NCBI GenBank assembly: GCA_947471745.1
Contig: CANJKZ010001112.1
Location: 1,402,001 to 1,466,000 of the forward strand
Direction of reading: 5' to 3'
DNA from: Closterium sp. Naga37s-1
Lineage: Eukaryota > Streptophyta > Zygnematophyceae > Desmidiales > Closteriaceae
DNA: 64,000 bases
Shown here piece after piece: positions 55,901 through 64,000 of this stretch. The translations under genes and the position numbers were made by a program. Position 1 is the stretch's first letter; every line of letters starts with the position of its first letter. The notes under the pieces were generated by a model. That model ran no database searches. It was not told the DNA's origin and saw only the letters and a program-made list of their open reading frames with translations.

Positions 55901-56663
55901 GCGCCCTGGCGCCCTGAACAGTGCGCGCCCTACTGCCCATGCCGCCCAGCCCGAGCCGCCCTGCCCAACCCGAGCCGCCCTGCTGCTCGTGCTACTGCTG
56001 CTACTGGTGGAGGTGCTGCTGGGAGTGCTCGAGGTGCCGCCGCCTAGCCCCACCGAGCCGCTCTGCTGCTACTACTGCTGCTGCTGCTGCTCGTGCTACT
56101 GCTGTTCCTTGAGGAGGTGCTGCTGGGAGTGCTGGAGGTGCTGCTGGTGCTGGAAGTGCTGGAGCTGCGACTGGGAGTGCTGGAGGTGCTGGACCTACTA
56201 CTGACCGTCACTGCCTGTCATGGCCACTATCACGACAGTTGCAGTGGCTAGGGGTGGACAGCGGAGGTCACTGCCTCTCTCGGACGACCCCACCCCTTAG
56301 CCGCTTCGTAAGTGGGTTATGCTGCGAGCCCGTCCAGGTGGTGGAGGCTTTGGTTTTCTGCTTAGTGCACAGAGGCGGCAGCGGAGTGAGCAGGAAACCT
56401 TCTCCACGCAGCTGCTCAGTGAGTTGGTTTCTCAGCGATGTGTCACTGGTTCTGTAGAGGCTGCTGCTTTAGGTGCTAGTGAGTCTGGTGCCGCACTTGG
56501 TACTAGTGAGTCTGCTGCCGCTCCAGGTGCTAGTGAGTCTGCTGCCGCACTCGGTGCTAGTGAGTCTGCTGCAGCTTTAGGTGCTCGTGCGTCTACCCCC
56601 ACAGGTCCTGCCTCAGCTGAGGCCTTGCACACTTTCACACTTAACTCAGGCGCGTCACATTGC

Positions 56664-56782
56664 TGTAAGAATAATAACGAGGAATGAATGAACTAGGAAG
56701 CAGGTGGGTACAAGTATGAAAACCTAAAAGAGTTGTACCCCATATTGTCTACCCCACTACAGCCTACAACATAGTTCTGACA
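56664..56782 (-). repeat. 3' LTR of Copia-E (119 bp)
   Basis: Contains the inverted motif GGGTACAA (56706-56713) / TTGTACCC (56733-56740), the family stem-loop. Preceded in sense by the tract CCTATGGGGGTG. Confidence 0.9.
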
Positions 56783-59272
56783 CACCCCCATAGGCAAAGT
56801 GGGGGACAAACAAGAGAACAAGGCAAGGTCAAGCTCAGGGTGGATCACAACGTCACCACACATTCTGAGCACAAGCTCAAGGCCACAAGGCTAGTTCACA
56901 TGCAGGATCATAAATCAAGGTGAACAAGCAAGACAGTGATCTCAACCTAGCAGGGGTAAGCATGCAGGTGCAGGTATATATATAGATCACAGTACAGGCA
57001 AAGTCAAGAGGTAAGCAAGTGAGGCCCGGTAGGCAGAAGACCTAGCATAGTACAGAAACGCTGATGATCACAAGGCTGAAGTGCCTTGGTAAAGATATCA
57101 GCATTGTTGGCCCGAGAGGCCACGTAAGCAAGACGAAGCTGACCACGCTGCTGCAACTCTCGAGCAAGGAAGTAGCGCAGAGCAATGTGCTTCGTTCTGT
57201 GCTCCAGTCTGTGCTCTTGACACAAGGCCAGCATGGCCTTGTTGTCGACGTACAGAACTGGAGGAGAACGAGGCGCCTCTCCCAAGTCGGTCAGCAGGTA
57301 GGTGAGCCAGCGTAACTCCTGTGCAGCCATGGCCCCAGCGTAGATCTCAGCCTCACAACTGGAGCTGAGAACAGAGGACGAGCGGGTAGACCGCCACGAA
57401 ACAGAGCCAGAACCAAGGCTGAATGTGTAACCCTGTGACGACCGCTGCGTAGCCAAGTCGTCAACCCAAGAAGCGTCTGCGTGACCAGTGAGGACAACTC
57501 GAGCCCGTCCTCCAAGCACGAGCCCCATGCCCGACGTACTGCACAGGTAGCGCAACACCCTCTTAGCTGCAGCCATGTGCTCTGGTCGGTGTCTCCCAGG
57601 AGCAACATAGCGTGCCAAGATGCTAAGAGGGTATGCTAGGTCAGGACGAGTGCAGGTCATCAGGTACATGAGGCAGCCAACAAGCTCTGGGTACAGGCCA
57701 CTCGGCTCTACGGACTCATCCTAAGGCAGAGCTGAGAGCGAGTGGCGAGTAGACAGAGGAGTGGCCTGATGCGAGGAGTACGTGAAGTCAAAGCGCTGAA
57801 GGACCTGCTGCACCATGTGTGACTGAGTCAAGGTAATGGTGCGCCGTGCTCTGTCCCGGGTCATCTGCAAGCCAAGATAGCTGCGCAGTTCACCCAGGTC
57901 TGTGCACGTGTGTCTCTTCTGCAGCTCCGACTTCACGTGGGCCAGTCCAGCAGTGTCAGCAGTAGCAAAAACCAAGTCGTCGATGTACACGAGGATGTAG
58001 AACGGTGGCAGAGTAGTGTCGGTGCGGATAAACAGCTACGGGTCAGCAGTGGAAGGAGCAAACCCAAGAGCCGCAAGCGTAGTCCTCAGTGTGTCGTGCC
58101 ACTCGCGGGGCGCCTGGCCGAGACCGTAGACTGGCCGCCGGAGGCTCCACTGGGTACCAGGAGGAAACGACCCAGTGAAGACAAGTGGGCGGCGCAGCTA
58201 GATCTCCTCGTGCAGGCTGCCCTGTAGGAAAGCAGTGCTGAAGTCAAGAGAGTGAAGCTCGTAGTCGCGCTGAGCGGCTATGTGCAGCGGCACCCAAAGA
58301 GTGGTCATCTTCGGGGTGGGAGAGAGGGTCTGAAAGTAGTCAACTCCCTGCCGCTGACTGAAGCCTCGAGCCACGTAACGCGCCTTGAAGACAGGCGGAG
58401 AACCCGGCGGCCGCTTCACCCTGAAAATCCACATGCCACTGACGATGTTCGCCCCAGGTGGGGGAACCTCGTCGACATAGGTGCCTGTGGACTTCCAGGA
58501 AGCCATCTCGGCGTCTATGGCTGACTGCCATTGAGAGGAGTAGGGAGCCTCTATCGCCTCTGCGTAAGAGCGCGGGGTCGGGATGTCTGTTGCATCCAGG
58601 TCTCCCTCAGGTGCAATCAGCATGGACACGAGATGAGGTACAGCGGCTGCAAAGCACTCAAAGTCCTCCTGCCTGTCCTCAAGGACGTGCGTGCCAAGAG
58701 CACACTCACAACCGACGGACGGAGGACAGACAAACTCAGACTCAGCAACAAGACTCGCGGCGTAGTCTAGACGACAGTGAGTAGCAAAGTCGACAAGCTC
58801 AGCAACTAAGGCAGACGCAGAAGTGGACTCGAAGGAAGGGTCAGTGACAACAGTGGCCAGGAGACGCGTGACAGTAGGACTAGCAGCACGAAGGGAGTCT
58901 GACTCCGGGTCAGAAAGGGCAGGAAGAGAGGACGCAGGAGGAGACGGCAAAGGGACACGCTGCGGAGCAGTGGAAGGGCGCAGAGCCATCCGGTGCGTGC
59001 CAGGGACAGGAGGAAGACGCTGACGCGAACCACGACGACTAGTGCTAGCAGCACGAACAGGCGACGCAGGACGAGACGCAGGCTCACGACGCTCAGCAAG
59101 CCCTCCAGTCGGACCAGTGTAAGGAGAAGGAGCAGGCAGTGGGGAGGCGGGCTGCAACTGTGACTGCGACTGGACAGGCGGTGGACACTCTAAGGAAGGA
59201 GCAGGACCAGTAGAAGGCGGAAGACCAAGAACCTGCTGAAGGAGCGGAACGTAGTACGGCCGCGGCCGCGCA

Positions 59273-59640
59273 GTGCCTCCAGAACCAGCAGGGACAGCAC
59301 CAGCACCCCCAACGGGAGCTCCAACTCCAGCAGCACCACCAGCTCCAGCAGCACCTCCAGCTGCTCCAGCTCCAGAAGGACCACCAGAAGCCCCAGCAGC
59401 TCCAGCTCCAGCAACTCCAGCTCCAGTACCTCCAGCAGCACCTGCTCCAGCAGCACCGCCAGCTCCAGCACCTCCAGCAGCTCCAGCTCCAGCAGCACCA
59501 CCAGGCCCAGCAGCTCCAGTACCTCCAGTACGAGCACCTCCGGGACCCGTGGCTCCAGAACCCCCAGCAGCTCCAGCAGCAGCAGGACCTCCAGCAGCAG
59601 CAGGACCTCCAATGCCCGTAGCACCACCAGCTTCAGCAGA
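59273..59640 (-). repeat. Hinge repeats between integrase and RT of Copia-E
   Basis: About twenty imperfect 15-18-bp units (CCAGCAGCTCCAGCTCCAG type, plus-strand view), the equivalent of 7741-8290 in Copia-G but with different units. Confidence 0.8.
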
Positions 59641-61159
59641 AAATAGGGAGCAGCCGCATGGATCATGGACGTACGAGCGACGTCCATGACCATGCCAATG
59701 CGGCGCTCAGCAATCCCATTTTTCTGTGGAGAGGCCGGAAGCATGAACGTCTGGCGGATGCCCTCCGCACGACAGAAGGCTCGCAGAAGGTCGGAGGAAA
59801 ACTCTCCACCTCTGTCGGAGTGCAGACGCAGAACAGGAAGGTCCGAGCCGAAACTCTCGCTGAGCTGACGACAGGCAGCGCGGATCCAGACGATCAGCAC
59901 CTCAGTAACCTCACCCTTGCGGTGCAAGGGGAAGACTGTGGTGTAACGCGTCAACGACCAGCAGAAAGTAGCGCTCGTGACCCTGTCCATGGACGCGGGC
60001 TGGACCCCACACGTCCATGTGAAGAGTCTGCAAGGGAGCCTCCGTCGGAGGGAACTCGGAGGAGTGAGGAGCGGCGCGCTGCCGCCCCTCGACGCAAGGA
60101 ACGCAGGTAGGGGCAGGCCCCGGGGGGAGGGGAGGGAGAGACCGGGGAAGACCAGTGACAAGGACACGGGAGGCCATGCCTCGGAGACGAGGCAGGGAGG
60201 GGTGACCAAGGCGGTGGTGCTAGAGGAGAGTCTGGTGAGACAGGAAGCGACACGAGCAGGGGGCAGACTCGGGACCAGACCGGGACGCAACAGCAAATAC
60301 CTGACCCGACGCGGCTACCTGACTAGACTCAGCAACCGGAGGAGACACGGTAGTCACGGTGTACAGGCTCGACCCAGGCTGACGGGTGAACGTGGCCAGG
60401 TGACGGCCCGTGCGAGTACACGAACAGTGGGTCACCCGCTGACCTCCAGGAGTGAACTGGTCAACCCAGGCGTCCTGAAGGTCAGCTTCACTCACCAATT
60501 TCCTGGAGAACGAGGGGAGGTGGAGGCCAGACAGAGAGCCAGAGGGGACCGCCGGACACGGCAGAACCGTGGAGGAGTGTGCAAGGACCGGACCCCCAGA
60601 GGGGTCAGCCAGAGAGACTGCCACTGGCCAACTGAGCGGCGAGAGTGTGATGCAGTCGCGAAAGAAGGAGCGGGAAGCACCCGAGTCAAGGGTGAAAGTG
60701 TGCAAGGCCGCAGCAGGCGTAGTACCAGAGAGAGCGGACTGACCAGCACCTGGAGCAGTAGACTCACTAGCGCCTAGAGCAGCAGCCTCACCAACACCTG
60801 GAGCAGGAGACACACCAGCACCTAGAGCAGCAGCCTCACCAGCACCTAGAGCAGCAGACTCTATACCTGGGCCAGGCGGCACACACAGGTAACAGGCACC
60901 CTCAGCACTAGTAGGCAATGCATACATGGCAGTGAGGATAGCATCATAGTCAAGAGCAAAGATATATACCCTCTGCCTAAGCAGCTCCAGCCAGGTGGGG
61001 AGCTCAGCCTCGTCGCCAAACTCGGTACGCCAGGCGTCGCTTAGACGGGCGAAGCAGCGGGACTGCGTGTGACCAACCGTCCCGCAAGCCTGACCAGCCC
61101 GATCACCTGTGCGAATGACGTACGGGCAGCGAACGGTACTCCGAGACCCTCTACTCTGA

Positions 61160-61497
61160 GCGTACCCCTCACGAAGCTGCTGTGACGTAAGTGGCTCGCG
61201 CGGACGCCGCTGCAGCTGCATCTGGCCACTGCCAGACGCTCCCGACTGACCAGCTCCAGGGCGGCAGCCACGATGGCCACCGCCACACCCCCAACTAGCG
61301 TACCACTCACGAAGCTGCTGGGGCGTGAGAGACTCGTGCAGACGCCGCTGCAGCTGCATTTGGCCACTACCAGACGCTCCCGACTGACCAGCTCCAGGGC
61401 GACAGCCACTACGGCCACTGCCACAACCCCAACTAGCGTACCACTCACGAAGCTGCTGGGGCATGAGAGACTCGCGCGGACGTCGCTGAAGCTGCAT
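61160..61497 (-). repeat. 138-bp tandem repeat (46 residues), two full copies and a partial one
   Basis: Units start at 61497, 61359 and 61221 on the minus strand with MQLQRR; each full unit contains PQQLREWYASWGCG and GCRPGAGQSGASGSGQ. The third runs into non-repeated gag sequence. Confidence 0.9.
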
Positions 61498-61559
61498 CTG
61501 GCCACCCCCAGTTGCAGAAGTAGTAGCAGCAGTAACAGCAGGAACAGCAGTGAGGCTCA

Positions 61560-62815
61560 GTGGAGCAGGGCTGCATAGCTCGGCAGCACGACGCGGCTCG
61601 GCTGGGCGGGTCGGCGCGGCTGAGCAGCGTGGCTCGGCTGGGCGGTGCGGCTCGGCTGGCAGGCAGGCGCAGCAGGCAGGCAGGCAGGCTGGCGCGGCAG
61701 CACGCTAGTAAGGCAGGCGCGCGAGAAGTGCGGGTAAGGCAGGTGCTCACCAGTGGCGGGAAGGGCAGGTGCTCTCCGGGCGAGCAGGGCAGGCGCACGA
61801 CGGCGGCGACGGCAGGGTCGCGACAGCTGCAGAGCGGGGCCGCGACAGCGGCAGGGCGGGGCCGTGACGGCGGCAGGGGGGCTCCGCGGCAGCTGCTGCA
61901 GGGCGGGGCCGCGACTGCGGCAGGGGGCTCCGCGGCAGCTGCTGCAGGGCGGGGCCGCGACTGCGGCAGGGGGCTCCGCGGCAGCTGCTGTAGGGTGGGG
62001 CCGCGACGGCGGCAGGGGGGGGGGGAGGGGGGGGGGGGGGTTTCCGCTGCAGCTGTTGCAGGACGGGGCCGCGAGTGCTGCAGGCGGCTCTGCGGTAGCT
62101 GCTGTAGGGCGGGGCCGCGACTGCTGCAGGGCGGGGCCGCGACTGCTGCAGGGGGCTCCGCGACGAGCAGGGACGGCGCCCAGGGGGCGCCGCGACGAGC
62201 AGGGATGGTGCCCAGGGGGCGCGCGACGAGTAGGGGCGACGCCCCGGGGGCGCCGCGACGAGTAGGGGCGGCGTCCAGGGGGCGCCGCGTCGAGCAGGGA
62301 GGGACGCCGCGCGGGTCCCGCAGGGGCGTCGCGACGAGTAGGAGCGACATCCAGGGGGCGCCGCGACGAGCAGGGACGGCGCCCCGGGGGCGACGCCCCG
62401 GGGGCGCCGCGACGAGTAGGGGCGGCGTCCAGGGGGCGCCGCGACGAGCAGGGACGGCGCCCAGGGGGGCGCCGCGACAAGCAGGGGCGACGCCCCGGGG
62501 GTGCCGCGACGAGTAGGGGCGGCGTCCAGGGGGCGCCGCGACGAGCAGGGGAGGGGACGCCGCGCGGGTCCCGCAGGGGCGTCGCGACGAGTAGGAGCGA
62601 CGCGCGGCTCGGCAGGGGGGCGCGCGGGTCGTAGGGGCAGCGCCCACGGGCTGCAGGGGCGACACGCGGCTCGGTACGGCGGCGCGCGGGCTGCAGAGGC
62701 AGCGCGCACGGGGTGCAGGGGCAGGCACGGCTGCAGGGGCAGCACGCTCGCAGAGGCAGCACGCGGGCTGCAATGGCAGCGCGGCTGCAAGGGCAACGCG
62801 GCTGCAGGGGCAGGT
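61560..62815 (-). repeat. G+C-rich leader array of Copia-E
   Basis: At least three repeat families: GGCGCCGCGACGAGTAGGGG-like units (62150-62600), GGGGCCGCGACTGCGGCAGG-like units (61800-62160) and GCAGGCTGGCGCGGC-like units (61610-61710). Very long frames are open on both strands through it. An A run (62818-62834) follows. Confidence 0.85.
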
Positions 62816-62893
62816 TAAAAAAAAAAAAAAAAAATCAGTTAGGGCAGGGCGGAACGTTCGGTGGGCCCTAGGAACGATTCTGCTCTAATACCA

Positions 62894-63012
62894 TGTGAGA
62901 ATAATAACGAGGAATGAATGAACTAGGAAGCAGGTGGGTACAAGTATGAAAACCCAGAAGAGTTGTACCCCATATTGTCTACCCCACTACAGCCTACAAT
63001 ATAGTTCTGACA
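62894..63012 (-). repeat. 5' LTR of Copia-E (119 bp)
   Basis: Partner of 56664-56782; the primer-complementary site lies at about 62876-62893. Confidence 0.9.
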
Positions 63013-63247
63013 GTTGCTTCTTTCGTGACTGTACCACACTCACACCTCTTGCTGCACCGGTACCAGTCTCACTGGCTGACCCCACTAGGGGCCCAGTAGT
63101 CGCACGAGCCTCCACTGTCCTCCCGTGTCCAATAGTCCCCTCCGGTTCTCTGTCAGGTCTCCACCTCCCCATGTTCTCTACGAACTTGGTGAGCAACGCT
63201 GCCATTCAGGATGTCTGGGTTGATACCTTTATTCCTGGAAGGCAGCG

Positions 63248-63617
63248 TGTGAGGATCTAGGATCGAGCTCAGAAAAGAGAATTGTAATTGAATGATTCAC
63301 CTGGGTACAACACGAGGCTATATATAGTCTCGACACAAGGCCAGTTACCCAGGTGTTACGCGAATGTTCTGAGGGTCGCGAAGCGTCCCGAACAGAACCT
63401 TCCCGAACTCAGTAGAAAGCAATTCGGTGGCAACCGAAAAGGCTTGAGTTCGGTACACGTAACCTGGTTCGGTGCTATAACTATAATGAAATATAGGAAT
63501 GCACCTAACCTAGGAAATGAAGCATATCTATGCATGATAAATAAAACCCAAGCTAGATATAGCGTAATAAAGTCTAGGCAAGCTAGCAAAGCCAGCATAA
63601 GCCGTCGTACTCTCACA
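63248..63617 (-). repeat. 3' LTR of the second chromovirus copy
   Basis: Same family as 48748-49115 but clearly more different from it than the two LTRs of that copy are from each other, particularly over the last 150 bp, so it is a separate lineage of the family. Confidence 0.95.
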
Positions 63618-64000
63618 CGTCCCCCTCAAAGCTGGGTGGCGTGAGATACACCCTGCTTGACAAGATAGTCCTTGAGAGCACGGCGTGCGTTGCCCATATC
63701 AGCTTCTGCAACCCAACTGTCCTCAGTGGGGTCATATCCCTTCCAGCGTATCAGGAACTCGAGGGTCTTGCCGCCGCGGCGCCGATGAGTGAGAACGCGC
63801 TCCACTTCGTACTCGGGTTCATCCTGTATGAGAACAGGTGGTGGTGGCGGTAGCTGCCATCCCTGGAACTGCTGGTTGGGGTCCTTGTAGGGCTTCAGTA
63901 GCTGAACATGGAAAGCGTTGTGAAGCTTCCATGTATCTGGTAAGCGCAAGCGGAATGTAACTGGTGTCACCTGTGCTTCAACGAGAAAAGGACCACAGAA
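63248..64000 (-). mobile_element. Second chromovirus copy, 3' end, running off the window
   Basis: LTR 63248-63617 (370 bp) is followed by a purine tract and, on the minus strand, the integrase C-terminus and chromodomain ('YEVERVLTHRRRGGKT', 'FLIRWKGYDPTEDSWV', 63626-63970), nearly the same as the copy at 49126-49500. It is inserted into Copia-D. The part in view is too short to judge how intact it is. Confidence 0.95.

Larger units (their letters stand above)
56664..63012 (-). mobile_element. Ty1/Copia element Copia-E, nearly whole, nested in Copia-D
   Basis: LTRs 56664-56782 and 62894-63012 (119 bp each) differ at four positions, all transitions (3.4 %). A 5-bp duplication (ATTGC/GTTGC, one mismatch) flanks it. 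Minus-strand order: LTR, primer site (sense TGGTATTAGAGCAG), leader array (61560-62815), gag end with three 46-residue repeats (61160-61497), protease ('TFTLDSGASRSFFRD'), integrase ('LHSDRGGEFSSDLL', 'SPQKNGIAERRIGMV'), hinge array (59273-59640), reverse transcriptase ('AIDAEMASWKSTGTYVDEV', 'MYIDDLVFATADTA'), RNase H ending 'ADIFTKALQP' (57004-57669), purine tract next to the 3' LTR (56783-56797). A conventional gag core like that of Copia-G was not found. A handful of breaks. Confidence 0.9.
55024..63247 (+). mobile_element. Ty1/Copia element Copia-D (plus strand), split by Copia-E and cut by chromovirus-2
   Basis: LTR 55024-55148 (125 bp, TG...CA), then primer site TGGTATTCAGAGCAGG, a G+C-rich leader array (about 55,250-55,900) and gag/protease-region sequence to 56663 (repeats around 'ALGASESAAAL', then 'LHTFTLNSGASH'). 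The element resumes after Copia-E at 63013 ('CFFRDCTTLTPLAAPV', 'LPSGSLSGLHLP'-like) and is entered again at 63248 by a chromovirus LTR. What lies beyond is outside the window. Broken fossil. Confidence 0.85.

Noticed and set aside
55164-56204. Cysteine/alanine/proline-rich host protein
   Set aside because: It lies directly behind the LTR and primer site of Copia-D and consists of its leader array.
61445-62773. Very long open frames (about 400 residues each, all three frames partly open) in the leader of Copia-E
   Set aside because: The region is a G+C-rich tandem array; the readings differ between sister copies and resemble no protein.
11728-63012. CRISPR-like arrays among the many regular repeats
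   Set aside because: Units are contiguous or degenerate without unique spacers of constant length, and the genome is clearly eukaryotic.

Overview
The window is nuclear DNA from a green plant-lineage organism, most likely a streptophyte (charophyte) alga; this is an inference. The evidence is an intron-split nuclear LHCII-type chlorophyll a/b-binding gene with a plastid transit peptide, a plant-type extended SDR reductase in six exons, a eukaryotic proteasome alpha-subunit locus, initiator-tRNA-Met-primed LTR retrotransposons, and a Ty3/Gypsy element carrying a cytosine-5 DNA methyltransferase domain, an arrangement reported before from charophytes. The DNA is G+C-rich and full of minisatellites and polypurine/polypyrimidine tracts.

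Layout. 1-2.3 kb: Copia fragments around a tRNA-derived SINE. 2.3-5.1 kb: gene-poor, with a pyrimidine tract over 1 kb long. 5.6-6.4 kb (minus): the first of two paralogous genes of unknown function. 7.2-14.3 kb: two broken minus-strand Copia elements. 14.3-15.9 kb: minisatellites. 16.2-17.2 kb (minus): the Lhcb gene. 17.7-21.9 kb: a very young non-autonomous LTR element (LARD-like) with a perfect target-site duplication and no recognisable gag or pol. 21.9-24.8 kb: gene-poor. 25.0-25.7 kb (minus): the second paralogue. 26.9-27.1 kb: a MITE-like element. 27.3-31.6 kb (minus): an intact-looking six-exon DFR/CCR-like reductase. 32.4-54.8 kb (minus): a proteasome alpha-1 (PSMA1/PAF) locus, probably a pseudogene, whose first intron spans about 21 kb and holds a Copia remnant with a solo LTR plus a second Copia element that received a DNMT-bearing Gypsy (itself hit by a small TRIM-like element) and a chromovirus. 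55.0-64 kb: a plus-strand Copia element hit by a nearly whole minus-strand Copia and by a second chromovirus that runs off the window.

The host genes do not form an operon or an obvious pathway; they are isolated genes between repeats. Three themes stand out. (1) A retrotransposon encodes its own DNA methyltransferase domain, while the LTR pairs of two neighbouring young elements differ only by transitions, as expected if element DNA is cytosine-methylated and decays by deamination. (2) In both multi-exon host genes the acceptor-side ends of exons are tandemly re-duplicated inside the upstream introns in steps of roughly 100-220 bp. (3) The Copia family keeps short (~120-145 bp) LTRs with a conserved stem-loop motif but has a highly variable G+C-rich repeat array between primer site and gag.

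All calls come from reading the sequence; no database search was run. Splice sites are predictions from GT/AG signals and reading-frame continuity. LTR elements are treated as fossils and only their parts, ends and nesting are given.
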